The notes: a model not told the origin generated them from the letters alone. Positions 8,401-16,347 are shown, counted from the first letter of the stretch. The stretch is 64,000 nt of DNA from Hydrogenophaga taeniospiralis CCUG 15921 (GCF_001592305.1 NZ_BCWR01000007.1:53611-117610), one strand, 5' to 3'. A program made the numbers and translations.

Positions 8401-11374
8401 CGCCGACTGGCTGATCGACCTCGGCCCTGAAGGCGGGGAGGGCGGTGGTCTTGTGGTGGCCGAGGGCACGCCCGAGGAGGTGCGCAAGCACCCCACGAGC
8501 CACACCGCGCTGTCGTTGCGCGAGTACGCGCTGTCAATGGGCGAGGTGCACGAAGCGCACGAGGGCCGGGTGACAGACTACCTGGCGCCCGCCAGGGGGC
8601 CGGGATCGGCGAAGGCCGCACGGGTGGCCACGCCGCAGCCCAACACCATCCGCATCGTCAACGCCAAGGAACACAACCTCAAGAACCTGAGCGTGGACAT
8701 CCCGCGCGGGCGGTTCAACGTGATCTCGGGCGTGAGCGGCTCGGGCAAGTCCACGCTGGCGTTCGACATCCTGTTCAACGAGGGCCAGCGGCGCTACCTG
8801 GAAAGCCTCAACGCCTACGCGCGCAGCATCGTGCAGCCAGCGGGCCGGCCCGAGGTGGACGCGGTCTACGGCATCCCGCCCACGGTCGCCATCGAGCAGC
8901 GCCTGAGCCGTGGTGGCCGCAAGAGCACCGTGGGCACGACCACCGAGGTCTGGCATTTCCTGCGCCTGCTGTACGTGAAGCTGGGCACGCAGCACTGCGT
9001 GCACGACGGCGCGGCCGTGATGCCGCAGAGCCCCGAGAGCATCGCCGCGGCCATCCTCACGCGTTACGCGGGACAACACATCGGCCTGCTCGCGCCGCTG
9101 GTGGTGAACCGCAAGGGCGTCTACACCGAGCTGGCCGACTGGGCGCGCCCGCGCGGCCACACCCACCTGCGGGTGGACGGCGAGTTCCTGCCCACCACCG
9201 GCTTCCCGCGCATCGACCGGTTCAAGGAACACACCATCGAGCTGCCGGTGGCCGACGGCGTGGTCAGTGCCGATGAAGAGACCTGGTGGCGCCGCCAGCT
9301 CGCGAAGGCGCTGGAGATCGGCAAAGGCCAGGTGCATGTGCTGCACCCGCTCGAGGGCCTGAGCCAGGCGCTGGCCGAGGGCACGTCCACCGTGGGCCTG
9401 GGCCGGCTGGAGGTGTTTTCCACCACCCGCGCCTGCCCCGTCTGCGCCACCAGCTACCCCGAGCTGGACCCGCGCCTGTTCTCGTACAACAGCAAACACG
9501 GCTGGTGCCCCGACTGCGTGGGCACGGGCCTCGCGCTCTCGCGCGAACAGCGCAAGGCGCTGGACGACTCGGTGCGCGACGACGGGGAGCGCGGGCGCGA
9601 GCAGAGCTTTGCCGAGCCCGAGGTGGAAGACCTGGCCGATCAGCCTTGCCCGAGCTGCGAAGGCACCCGCCTGAACGCCCAGGCCCGCGCGGTGAAGTTC
9701 GGTGGTGTGGGCATCACGGACGTGGCGCGGTTGTCGGTGAACGAGGTGCGCAGCTGGGTGCACGGCTTGCAGAAAGAGGCCGTGTTGAGCAGCCGGGAAG
9801 CCGACATCGCACGCGACCTGCTGCCCGAAATCGAAAGCCGCCTCGCTTTCCTGGAAGAGGTGGGCCTGAACTACCTCACGCTCGACCGCGGCGCGCCCAC
9901 GCTGTCCGGTGGCGAAGCGCAGCGCATCCGCCTGGCCGCACAGCTCGGCAGCAACCTGCAGGGCGTGTGTTACGTGCTCGACGAGCCCACCATCGGCCTG
10001 CACGCGCGCGACAACGCCATCCTGCTCAACGCCCTGCACAAGCTCGGCGACCAGGGCAACACCCTGGTGGTGGTGGAGCACGACGAAGACACCATCCGCC
10101 GCGCCGACCACATCATCGACATCGGCCCCAGCGCCGGCAAACGCGGTGGCCGTGTGGTGGCGCAGGGCACGGTGGCCGACCTCTCGGCAAACGAAGAATC
10201 CGTCACCGGGCGCTACCTGCTCCACGCCATGAAACACCCGCTGCAGCCGAGGCGAGCGGTTCTGGCTGCATCGGCCGTTCCTGCGGCTTCATCGCCAGCA
10301 CCACACGACAACCACTGGCTCGAAGTCCGCGGCGCCCGCCTGCACAACCTGCAGAACCTCAACGTCGCCGTCCCGCTGCAGCGCCTGGTGGTTGTCACCG
10401 GCGTCAGCGGTTCCGGCAAATCCACCTTCGCGCGCGACGTGCTGCTCACCAACGCGGCGGCGGCGGTGTCCCAGCGCAGCACCTTCGCCGGCCGCACCCG
10501 CTGGGATGCGGGCGAGCGCCCCACCTGGACCGGCTGCGACAAATTGCTGGGCTCCGAGGTGGTGGACCGCGTGCTCGAAGTCGACCAGACCCCCATCGGC
10601 AAAACGCCGCGCAGTTGCCCCGCCACCTACATCGGCTTCTGGGACACGGTGCGCAAGCTCTTCGCCGATACGCTCGAAGCCAAGGCTCGCGGCTACGGCC
10701 CGGGCCGCTTCAGCTTCAACACGGGCGAAGGCCGCTGCCCGGGCTGCGAAGGCCAGGGCATGCGCACCATCGAGATGAGCTTCCTGCCCGACGTGAAAGT
10801 GCCCTGCGAGGTCTGCCACGGCGCGCGCTTCAACCCCGAAACCCTTGCCGTCACCTGGAAGGGCAAGAGCATCGGCGACGTGCTGCAGATGGAGGTGGAC
10901 GAGGCGGTGGAGTTCTTCGCCTCCATGCCCAACATCAGCCACCCGCTGCAGCTGCTGAAAGACGTGGGCCTGGGCTACCTCACGCTGGGGCAACCATCAC
11001 CGACGTTGAGCGGCGGCGAGGCGCAGCGCATCAAGCTCGTGACCGAACTCAGCAAGGTGCGCGACGACGTCACGCGCCGCGGCCAGAAGGCGCCGCACAC
11101 GCTTTACGTGCTGGACGAACCCACGGTGGGCCTGCACATGGCCGACGTGGAAAAGCTCATCCGCGTGCTGCACCGCCTGGTGGACGGCGGCCACAGCGTG
11201 ATCGTGATCGAACACGACCTGGACGTGATGGCCGAGGCCGACTGGATCATCGACCTCGGCCCCGAAGGCGGCGGTGGTGGTGGTCGCGTGGTGGCCGAGG
11301 CGCCGCCCGACGAGGTGGTGCGGCTGGGCACGCACACCGGGCGCGTGCTCGGGCCGGTGCTGGCGCGGGTGTAG
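5420..11374 (+). CDS. uvrA: Double-length UvrA-family excinuclease ATPase (tandem UvrA)
   Basis: A 1984-residue protein, twice the usual UvrA length of about 940. Two UvrA-like halves (about 1-1070 and 1075-1984) each hold two ABC ATPase modules. Walker A motifs begin near residues 63, 723, 1104 and 1661, and SGGE signatures near 570, 914, 1493 and 1862. Zinc-finger pairs such as CPTCGGSG...CPDCDG and CPGCEGQG...CEVCHG precede the even modules. The first half has a Lys/Ala-rich, probably disordered stretch (about 221-250) in its UvrB-binding-like region; the second half looks more canonical there. A T-rich piece at 6960-7000 encodes a hydrophobic insertion absent from the second half. Long UvrA forms occur in several proteobacteria; whether this is the main repair UvrA or an accessory paralogue cannot be settled here. 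The ATG at 5420 follows TGGAG; ATGs at 5369 and 5390 are alternatives. Confidence 0.9.
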   Translation: MSDAFLPAEPLSAETPVSPVATEGEGRTAEGGTGLIRIRGARQHNLKNIDLDIRTGELTVVTGPSGSGKSSLVFDTLFAEGQRRYVETFSAYARQFLDRMDKPAVDRVEGVPPAIAIDQTNPVRSSRSTVGTMTELNDHLKLLFARGAELFDRETALPVRHDSPESIYAELQKRCVELGDPRLVVTFPVELPASTTPEEIEQWLSASGYTRVQAERVVQRAAPAPDAKAAKTPKAKTAKAAKAAAVSESVKVLDVVADRFRIGTAEQARVMEAIEAGLKRGSGKLMVYVLGEDGAEPVIWRFSTGLHCPESDIRYSDPTPSMFSFNSAVGACEACRGFGRVIGVDYGLVIPNDKLTLRAGAVKVFQTPAWKEAQDDLMRHAEAAGIPRDTPWAKLTPEQQHWVKAGSPNWNGKWNQHWFGIARFFEYLESKAYKMHIRVLLSKYRSYTECPSCGGARLKTDSLLWRVGTQQQADAVLPPEQRYLPQGVKWSRAQLEALPGLCLHDLMLLPLDKLRLFFASLAPFLVGGGQESHTGQAQALKLLLDEINTRLRYLCEVGIGYLTLDRQSRTLSGGEVQRINLTTALGTSLVNTLFVLDEPSIGLHPRDMARINKAMLRLRDAGNTLVVVEHDPAVMLAADRLIDMGPGPGERGGQIVFDGTPEAIRDADTLTGAYLGARKQVGMGFKRMVTDNTPRLILEGAREHNLKNVTVDFPLQRLVVVTGVSGSGKSSLIQDVLAPALLRHFGKSTDTPGAHDRLLGADFLSEVVFVDQSPIGKTARSNPVSYVGAWDALRALFADAPLSRQRSYTASKFSFNGGDGRCPTCGGSGFEHVEMQFLSDVYLRCPDCDGKRYRPEILEVRIERGGRTLNVADVLDLTVSEAAALFGNDREVIRALQPIVDVGLEYVKLGQPVPTLSGGEAQRLKLAGFLAEAAKSASASRQPISRKGTLFLFDEPTTGLHFDDIAKLMRSLRKLLDAGHSLVVIEHNLDVIRAADWLIDLGPEGGEGGGLVVAEGTPEEVRKHPTSHTALSLREYALSMGEVHEAHEGRVTDYLAPARGPGSAKAARVATPQPNTIRIVNAKEHNLKNLSVDIPRGRFNVISGVSGSGKSTLAFDILFNEGQRRYLESLNAYARSIVQPAGRPEVDAVYGIPPTVAIEQRLSRGGRKSTVGTTTEVWHFLRLLYVKLGTQHCVHDGAAVMPQSPESIAAAILTRYAGQHIGLLAPLVVNRKGVYTELADWARPRGHTHLRVDGEFLPTTGFPRIDRFKEHTIELPVADGVVSADEETWWRRQLAKALEIGKGQVHVLHPLEGLSQALAEGTSTVGLGRLEVFSTTRACPVCATSYPELDPRLFSYNSKHGWCPDCVGTGLALSREQRKALDDSVRDDGERGREQSFAEPEVEDLADQPCPSCEGTRLNAQARAVKFGGVGITDVARLSVNEVRSWVHGLQKEAVLSSREADIARDLLPEIESRLAFLEEVGLNYLTLDRGAPTLSGGEAQRIRLAAQLGSNLQGVCYVLDEPTIGLHARDNAILLNALHKLGDQGNTLVVVEHDEDTIRRADHIIDIGPSAGKRGGRVVAQGTVADLSANEESVTGRYLLHAMKHPLQPRRAVLAASAVPAASSPAPHDNHWLEVRGARLHNLQNLNVAVPLQRLVVVTGVSGSGKSTFARDVLLTNAAAAVSQRSTFAGRTRWDAGERPTWTGCDKLLGSEVVDRVLEVDQTPIGKTPRSCPATYIGFWDTVRKLFADTLEAKARGYGPGRFSFNTGEGRCPGCEGQGMRTIEMSFLPDVKVPCEVCHGARFNPETLAVTWKGKSIGDVLQMEVDEAVEFFASMPNISHPLQLLKDVGLGYLTLGQPSPTLSGGEAQRIKLVTELSKVRDDVTRRGQKAPHTLYVLDEPTVGLHMADVEKLIRVLHRLVDGGHSVIVIEHDLDVMAEADWIIDLGPEGGGGGGRVVAEAPPDEVVRLGTHTGRVLGPVLARV

Positions 11375-11458
11375 CCTTCTCGCCGCTGAGCGTCTTCCCC
11401 CAGGGGCCGAGCCTGTCGCCCGGCCAGGCCGGTGGCTGCGGCGACAATGCCGCTCACC

Positions 11459-12190
11459 ATGCTGATCTGGCCACTCCCCGCACTGCTGACCTGGGCGCTC
11501 GCCTGGGGTGTTTTCCTGGGGCTGCGCGCGGCCGGGTTGGGGGCTGTGGCGGCCTTCGTGCTGGCGCTGCTGGTCTCGGGCCTGCCGGCCTGGACCGGGC
11601 GCACGCCCTGGCGCCGGGTTTTCATGCTGGCCGGGTTCCCGCTCTCGTTGCTGGCCAGCGGCGCGGCGGGCGGCCTGCCGGCCTGGGCCTGGCTGCTGCC
11701 GCTGGCGCTGCTGCTCGCGCTCTACCCGCTCAACACCTGGCGCGATGCGCCGCTGTTTCCTACCCCGGCCACGGCGCTGCGGGGCCTGGCGGGCCAGGCG
11801 CCCTTGCCGGACGGCGCGCGGATGGTGGACGCCGGCTGCGGGCTGGGCGCGGGCCTGAAGGCGCTGCACGGTGAATACCCCCAGGCGCGCATTCAGGGCC
11901 TCGAATGGAGCTGGCCGCTCGCGGCTTTGTGTGCCTTGCGCTGCCGTTTTGCCCAGGTGCGCCGGGCCGACATCTGGGCCGCCGACTGGTCGGGCTACGA
12001 TCTGGTCTATCTGTTTCAGCGGCCCGAGAGCATGCCGTGGGCGATGGACAAGGCCGCAAGCGAACTGCGGCCCGGGAGCTGGCTGGTGAGCCTGGAGTTC
12101 GAGGCCAGCGGCTGGGCGCCGCAGGGCCGGCTGCAGAACGTGGACGGCAAGCCGGTGTGGCTCTACCAGGCGCCGTTCCGCCGGCGCTGA
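11459..12190 (+). CDS. Membrane-anchored class I SAM-dependent methyltransferase
   Basis: About 243 residues. The first 95 are hydrophobic, with about three transmembrane helices rich in Leu, Ala and Trp, followed by a soluble domain with the SAM-binding motif VDAGCGLGAG near residue 125 and later RRADIW and DLVYLFQRPESM typical of Rossmann methyltransferase strands. The substrate is unknown. The domain is short (about 130 residues). It starts 84 bases after uvrA on the same strand; the ATG at 11459 begins the hydrophobic segment directly, with an in-frame ATG at 11447 as alternative. It converges on the next gene. Confidence 0.7.
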   Translation: MLIWPLPALLTWALAWGVFLGLRAAGLGAVAAFVLALLVSGLPAWTGRTPWRRVFMLAGFPLSLLASGAAGGLPAWAWLLPLALLLALYPLNTWRDAPLFPTPATALRGLAGQAPLPDGARMVDAGCGLGAGLKALHGEYPQARIQGLEWSWPLAALCALRCRFAQVRRADIWAADWSGYDLVYLFQRPESMPWAMDKAASELRPGSWLVSLEFEASGWAPQGRLQNVDGKPVWLYQAPFRRR

Positions 12191-12227
12191 CGCCGTCCGA
12201 CTGACACCGTCGGGACGGATTCCCGGT

Positions 12228-12614
12228 TCAGGCCCAGGCCATCCAGGCCAGGGCCAATGCCAGTGCCACGAAACCCCAGAGCAGCAGGCGCGTGCGCACG
12301 CGCAGTGCCTCCACGGCGGTGACCAGGCGCGCGTTCTGTTCGGCCAGTTCGGCCACGGTCTGGGTCAGCTGTTCCTGCGCCTGGGCCTGTTGATGGATCT
12401 GCTGCTGCGCCACGATCAGGCGGTTGGTCAGCTCCCCCAGGCTCGGCGTTTCACCCGCCGGCATCTCGATGACATCGGCGGCCGGCGGTATGGCCGGGGT
12501 CTGCGCGCGCTGGCGCTCCAGCAGCTTGCGCGCGGCGCTGAGCACCTTGGGCGCGTGTTCGATCACGTCGCCCCAGGGAATGACCTTGAGCGCAACCAGC
12601 CAGGGAATGGCCAT
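12228..12614 (-). CDS. Small coiled-coil protein with C-terminal membrane anchor, unknown function
   Basis: A 128-residue protein that I do not recognise beyond architecture. It begins MAIPWLVALKVIPWGDV, has a Gln/Ala-rich coiled-coil region (about 68-105, with repeats such as QQQIHQQAQAQEQ), and ends in one transmembrane helix (LLLWGFVALALALAWMAWA), which suggests a tail-anchored inner-membrane topology. An AAAGGACT ribosome-binding site precedes the ATG. Similar short proteins occur as conserved hypotheticals in Comamonadaceae (from memory). It is divergent from the YeeE-type transporter. Confidence 0.6.
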   Translation of the reverse strand: MAIPWLVALKVIPWGDVIEHAPKVLSAARKLLERQRAQTPAIPPAADVIEMPAGETPSLGELTNRLIVAQQQIHQQAQAQEQLTQTVAELAEQNARLVTAVEALRVRTRLLLWGFVALALALAWMAWA

Positions 12615-12733
12615 GGGGAGTCCTTTCGTCGTGGGTACGGGGTGGAAGGTCTTGGGCGTTGGAGCTTACCCCGCCCGCCGGGTTCGCCAGAAGTTGCGCC
12701 GCATCAAGCTTTGTGGTGGTCGGGCGGCGTAAC

Positions 12734-12757
12734 ATGAATGTTTGCGCATATCTTCAT
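12734..12757. promoter_or_regulatory. Candidate palindromic operator before the YeeE-type gene
   Basis: A 24-base imperfect palindrome with outer arms ATGAA and TTCAT and a perfect central TGCGCA, all sharing one centre at 12745.5; 16 of 24 positions are symmetric. It ends 13 bases before the start codon, where it would overlap the core promoter or transcript start. ArsR-type sulfur-responsive regulators often control transporters of this family, but no regulator gene is adjacent, so this is only a candidate. Confidence 0.35.
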
Positions 12758-12770
12758 AAATGGAGACGTC

Positions 12771-13892
12771 ATGGACTGGACAAGCTGGATCGAGCGGGTG
12801 GGCGAACCGGGCGTGCTCGCCCTGTGCGGTCTGTTGGCCGGGCTGGGCTTCGGCTTTTTTGCCCAGCGCTCGCGTTTCTGCCTGCGCGCGGCGGTGATCG
12901 AGTTCTGGCACGGCCACTTCGGCGACAAGCTCACCGTGTGGCTGCTGGCGTTTGCCACGGCCGTGGTGGCCGCGCAGCTGCTGGTGTTGTCCGGTCTGCT
13001 GGACGTGAGCACGGCGCGCCAGCTCTCGGCGCGCGGCAGCCTGTCGGGCGCGCTGCTGGGTGGCCTGATCTTTGGCGTGGGCATGGTGATGACGCGCGGT
13101 TGCGCGAGCCGGCTGCTGGTGCTGTCGGCCAACGGCAACCTGCGCGCGCTGCTTTCGGGGCTGATCTTCGCGGTCACGGCGCAGGCCTCGCTCAACGGTG
13201 TGCTCGCGCCCTGGCGCGAAACCGTGTCGACCTGGTGGGTGGTGGAGGGCGGCCCTTCGCGCAGCCTGCTCGCGCTGCTCGGCGCCGGGCCCTGGGACGG
13301 TCTGGCGTTCGGCATGGTCTGGCTGGTGACCGCGCTGTTTTTTGCGGTCCGCAGTGGCTGGGGCTTCTGGAAATGGGCCGGCGGCATCGGTACCGGGCTG
13401 ATGGTGGCGCTGGCCTGGGCCGGCACCTACCAGGTGATGGCGCATTCCTTCGAGCCGGTGCAGATCCAGGGCCTGACCTTCAGCGGCCCCTCGGCCGAGT
13501 GGCTGATGCGGGTGCTCAGCAAGCCCGGCGAACCCTGGACCTTCGGCCTGGGCCTGATGCCGGGGGTGTTCCTCGGTTCGCTGGTGGGCGCCCTGGTGGG
13601 CGGCGACTGGAAGCTCGAAGGCTTCGGCGGCGGCTACACCATGCCGCGCTACATCGTCGGCGCCATCCTGATGGGCTTTGGCTCCATGCTGGCGGGGGGC
13701 TGCGCCGTGGGCGCGGGCATGACGGGCGGCGCTATCTTCGCAGTCACCGCCTGGGTGACCCTTGCGGGCATGTGGATCGGCGGTGGCGTGGCCGACCGCG
13801 TGTTCGACGGCGCGAACAAACCCGCGCCTGCACCCGCCCCGTCGGCCGATCCGGCGCCGCGGGCGGCGAATGCGCCGACGGCTGCGCCTTGA
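12771..13892 (+). CDS. YeeE/YedE-family (TsuA-like) sulfur-compound transporter
   Basis: A 373-residue polytopic inner-membrane protein of the YeeE/YedE family (Sulf_transp repeats), whose characterised member TsuA imports thiosulfate. Seen: RSRFCLRAA near residue 40, TRGCASRLL near 110 and GGCAVGAG near 310; the conserved cysteines in these loops are the ones that bind and relay the sulfur anion in this family. About nine to ten hydrophobic helices are visible. A GGAGA site lies just before the ATG. The last 25 residues are Pro/Ala-rich and probably cytoplasmic. No TusA-like or rhodanese gene is adjacent. Substrate (thiosulfate, sulfite, selenium compound) is not determined. Confidence 0.82.
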   Translation: MDWTSWIERVGEPGVLALCGLLAGLGFGFFAQRSRFCLRAAVIEFWHGHFGDKLTVWLLAFATAVVAAQLLVLSGLLDVSTARQLSARGSLSGALLGGLIFGVGMVMTRGCASRLLVLSANGNLRALLSGLIFAVTAQASLNGVLAPWRETVSTWWVVEGGPSRSLLALLGAGPWDGLAFGMVWLVTALFFAVRSGWGFWKWAGGIGTGLMVALAWAGTYQVMAHSFEPVQIQGLTFSGPSAEWLMRVLSKPGEPWTFGLGLMPGVFLGSLVGALVGGDWKLEGFGGGYTMPRYIVGAILMGFGSMLAGGCAVGAGMTGGAIFAVTAWVTLAGMWIGGGVADRVFDGANKPAPAPAPSADPAPRAANAPTAAP

Positions 13893-13898
13893 GGAGGT

Positions 13899-14070
13899 CC
13901 CCCCCGCGCCGCCTTCGGCGTCACCCCCCGGGGGGGCGCCAGCTGCGGCCTGGCGAAGCCAGTTCCGCGCTGGCCTGGGTTTGGCGTTGCTTCGGGCGTT
14001 GCTTTGTGGCTTTGAGCGCGGCAGCCTCTGCTGCGGCTGGGCGAAGCCCGTTCTGCGCTGGCCTGGGCTG
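13899..14070 (+). repeat. GC-rich dispersed repeat (copy A) with internal direct repeat
   Basis: The element begins 6 bases after the transporter stop with a C-run, GCCGCCTTCGGCG (hairpin) and CCCCCCGGGGGGG. It then holds an imperfect direct repeat of about 37 bases (13951-13987 and 14031-14067), both containing CTGCGG, GGCGAAGCC and GCGCTGGCCTGGG. Related elements follow ahcY, metY, the efflux outer-membrane factor gene and the last porin gene. No promoter or gene is seen in it. Confidence 0.75.
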
Positions 14071-14079
14071 GCCGTTGTT

Positions 14080-15333
14080 TCAGGCGTTTCCTTGAGCCTT
14101 TGACTCGCGATTTTCCTTGCGCAGCAGCCACCAGCCTGACCCGGCCACGGCCAGCAGCAGCGCGGGGAAGCCGAGCACCGGCGCCCAGTCCAGCATGGCC
14201 GCGCCCAGGGCCGGGGCCAGCACGCCGCCCAGCGTGTACGACAGCACCAGCACCGCGGTGCTGTTGACCAGGGTGATGCCTTCTTCGCGCGAGCCGATGT
14301 CGATCATCGCCAGCGTGTACAGGCTGCCGCCCGCGCCGCCCCAGAAGAAGGCCACCGCCGCCGCCAGCCAGGGTGTGCCGGCCACGAAGGGAATGAGCGC
14401 CGTGGCCGCCAGCGTGACCAGTGCGCAGGCGTGCATGATCGCCAGCCGCGCGCGGTGGGCGCCACCCCAGCGTGGGTGGCCGCCCAGCCGGTCGGCCAGC
14501 AGGCCGGCGGGCAGCATCATGAGCGCGCTGCCCAGGCCGCTGGCCGACACCAGCAGCGCCGCCGCCGCGACGCCCAGGCCCAGGCTCAGGCCGTACAGCG
14601 GCAGGATGGAGGTGAGCCCGCTCTCGAAGAAGCCGCCAACGAAGCCCACCGTCATGATCAGCGGGTGCGCGCGCAGCGCATGCCACACGCCGTGCAGGCC
14701 GACGCGCGCGCTGTGGGCGTCGGCCGCGTCCGGCAGCGGCGGGATCGCCAGGCTCCACAGCAGGCCGATGAACAGGCTGGCCAGCACCAGCCACAGCGCC
14801 ACCGGGTTCTGCGGCCCCAGCACGGCGAGCAGGGCGGGGCCGATCACGAAGGTGGTGCCCACCATGGTCTCGAACAGGCCCACCATGCGGCCGCGCTTCA
14901 GGGGCGGCGCGAACTCGGCCACCACCGCCTCGGCCAGCACCCAGCGCAGGCCCGAGGCCGCGCCGGCGATGAAGTCCAGCACGAACCACGCGGGCAGCCA
15001 GTCGGTGAGCAGAAAGCCGGTGGTGGAGATCACCGGAATCAGCGCCGACAGCCACAGCGTAGGCCGGCGCCCGAGCCGCTGCGTGATGGCCGAGGCGAAC
15101 GGCGTGATGAGAAACACGCCCACCCAGCCGCTGGCCGCGAACAGGCCGGCGAGTGTGGTGGACACGCCGTCGCCCTTGAGCCGCAACAGCAGCAGCGGCA
15201 GCAGCATGAAATAGCCCACCAGTTCGAAGAAGGTGGCGCCAAAGATGGCCACCAGCCCGAGCCGGGCGTGGGCCGGAGGGGTTATGGGCAGGGGCGAGCC
15301 GCCGTGGCCGGGCGGCAGCGGGTGTTCGCTCAT
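14080..15333 (-). CDS. MFS transporter
   Basis: A 417-residue major facilitator superfamily protein with about 12 hydrophobic helices. After a short Pro/Gly-rich N-terminus it reads LGLVAIFGATFFELVGYFM. The loop between helices 2 and 3 holds TQRLGRRPTLW, a variant of the MFS signature G-x3-D-R-x-G-R-R. The start ATG overlaps the stop of the upstream phosphatase gene (ATGA), so the two genes form an operon and may act on one metabolite. The substrate cannot be assigned; sugar or drug export are both possible. Confidence 0.82.
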   Translation of the reverse strand: MSEHPLPPGHGGSPLPITPPAHARLGLVAIFGATFFELVGYFMLLPLLLLRLKGDGVSTTLAGLFAASGWVGVFLITPFASAITQRLGRRPTLWLSALIPVISTTGFLLTDWLPAWFVLDFIAGAASGLRWVLAEAVVAEFAPPLKRGRMVGLFETMVGTTFVIGPALLAVLGPQNPVALWLVLASLFIGLLWSLAIPPLPDAADAHSARVGLHGVWHALRAHPLIMTVGFVGGFFESGLTSILPLYGLSLGLGVAAAALLVSASGLGSALMMLPAGLLADRLGGHPRWGGAHRARLAIMHACALVTLAATALIPFVAGTPWLAAAVAFFWGGAGGSLYTLAMIDIGSREEGITLVNSTAVLVLSYTLGGVLAPALGAAMLDWAPVLGFPALLLAVAGSGWWLLRKENRESKAQGNA

Positions 15334-16133
15334 CGGGGAGCCTTGGCTGCCAGCACTGCGTGCGCCAGCTCGGCGAAGCCCGCGCCGCGTTCGCCCGGCG
15401 TCAGGTAGCGCGGGCGGTGGGTCAGCTGGTCCCAGAAGCGCGCCACGTTGGCCACGCCCACGCTGTGCGGAAAGTGGCCAAACATGCGCGCGTCGTTGGT
15501 GGAGTCGCCCACGTAGACCCAGCGGTCCAGCTCGGCGTCGAGTTCACGCGCCAGGTGGGTGCGCACGATCCAGCGCGCGCCGGCGAGCTTGTCGTGCCCG
15601 CCGATCCAGCCGTTGATGTGGATGGAGCTGACCGTGGCGTTCAGGCCGCCGGCCCGCATCAGGCGCACCACCTCATGGATCGATGCGTCGTCCAGCTGGG
15701 CGAACTCGCTGTGGTCGATGGCGATGTCGGTTTCGCGCCCGGGGCTGTCCTGCGACAGGCGCGTGTGCGGCAGCTCGGTCAGGATGGTCCGCGCCACCGC
15801 CTGCAACCGCGCGAAGTTCGCGCGGCGCGTGACCTCGTCCTGCAGCCAGGCCTTCTGCAGCGTGCCGTCCGCGCCGCGCCACAGCGCCACGGCACCGTTC
15901 TCCGCCACGATGGCGTTCACCGGCCAGGCCAGGGCGAAGGTTTCGCTCCAGCCCGCCGGGCGCCCGGTGATGGCGAACACCGGCAGGCCGGCGGCGCGCA
16001 GCGCGTGCAGGGCGGCCAGGGCGTCGGGCGTGATCGCGCCCTCGGTGGTGAGGGTGTCGTCGATGTCGGTGAGCACGCCGTGGATGGCGGCGCGCTCGGC
16101 CTGCGGCCAGTCGGAAAGGGTGGGATGGGTCAT
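15330..16133 (-). CDS. HAD-superfamily (IIB) phosphatase
   Basis: A 267-residue cytoplasmic phosphatase. Motif I is DIDDTLTTEG (nucleophile and acid/base aspartates), motif II falls at ITGRP, and the terminal motif is YVGDSTNDARMF with metal-binding acidic residues; the cap between motifs II and III is of the C2B type seen in sucrose-phosphate and mannosyl-3-phosphoglycerate phosphatases. The start MTHPTLSDWPQ at 16133 puts motif I about 20 residues in, as usual. The physiological phosphate ester is unknown. It is divergent from the riboswitch-ahcY unit and overlaps the MFS gene by 4 bases. Confidence 0.8.
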   Translation of the reverse strand: MTHPTLSDWPQAERAAIHGVLTDIDDTLTTEGAITPDALAALHALRAAGLPVFAITGRPAGWSETFALAWPVNAIVAENGAVALWRGADGTLQKAWLQDEVTRRANFARLQAVARTILTELPHTRLSQDSPGRETDIAIDHSEFAQLDDASIHEVVRLMRAGGLNATVSSIHINGWIGGHDKLAGARWIVRTHLARELDAELDRWVYVGDSTNDARMFGHFPHSVGVANVARFWDQLTHRPRYLTPGERGAGFAELAHAVLAAKAPR

Positions 16134-16177
16134 CAAGGCCCGCCAGTTTCGCAGATAGCCAAAATGGGCGCCTGCGT

Positions 16178-16183
16178 TAGAAT
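16178..16183 (+). promoter_or_regulatory. Candidate -10 element for the SAH riboswitch transcript
   Basis: TAGAAT lies 8 bases before the first riboswitch base, so transcription would start at about 16190, right at the aptamer. No good -35 hexamer is visible at the proper distance, so the promoter may be activator-dependent or simply weak. Confidence 0.4.
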
Positions 16184-16191
16184 CGTTGCCA

Positions 16192-16272
16192 TCCGAGGAG
16201 CGTTGCAGCGCACCCCTGACCACCGGTCAGCGCGGGGCGTGAGGCTCGGAAATCCATGCAACGACGCTCATC
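16192..16272 (+). ncRNA. S-adenosylhomocysteine (SAH) riboswitch aptamer
   Basis: The leader of ahcY carries the conserved blocks of the SAH riboswitch (Rfam RF01057). CCGAGGAGCGTTGCA at 16193-16207 is followed by a variable C-rich/G-rich hairpin (ACCCCTGACC with CGCGGGGCG), then GAGGCTCGGAAA at 16241-16252 and TGCAACGACGCTCA at 16257-16270. GAGCGTTGCA pairs with TGCAACGACGCTC (P1), and CCGAG pairs with CTCGG. The class senses SAH and switches on genes for its removal; the next gene is SAH hydrolase, exactly the expected target. Confidence 0.93.
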
Positions 16273-16296
16273 CACTTCCGTGCGATGGGCTTTTTT
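16266..16296 (+). terminator. Intrinsic terminator overlapping the riboswitch 3' strand
   Basis: GCTCATC (16266-16272) pairs with GATGGGC (16284-16290, one G-U), extended by CAC/GTG around a TTCC loop with one bulged C, and followed directly by six T. The left arm is the same GCTC that closes aptamer helix P1, so aptamer folding and terminator folding exclude each other. SAH binding should therefore permit read-through into ahcY. Confidence 0.8.
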
Positions 16297-16347
16297 ATTC
16301 CCGTTTCGCGCGTGAGGTGGTTCATTCAACCTTCTCTGGAGCGAACC

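Noticed and set aside
12193..12218. Hairpin CCGTCCGAC/GTC-G-GGACGG between convergent genes as a terminator
   Set aside because: The stem is decent but has a bulge and no T-run on either strand; not enough to call a terminator.
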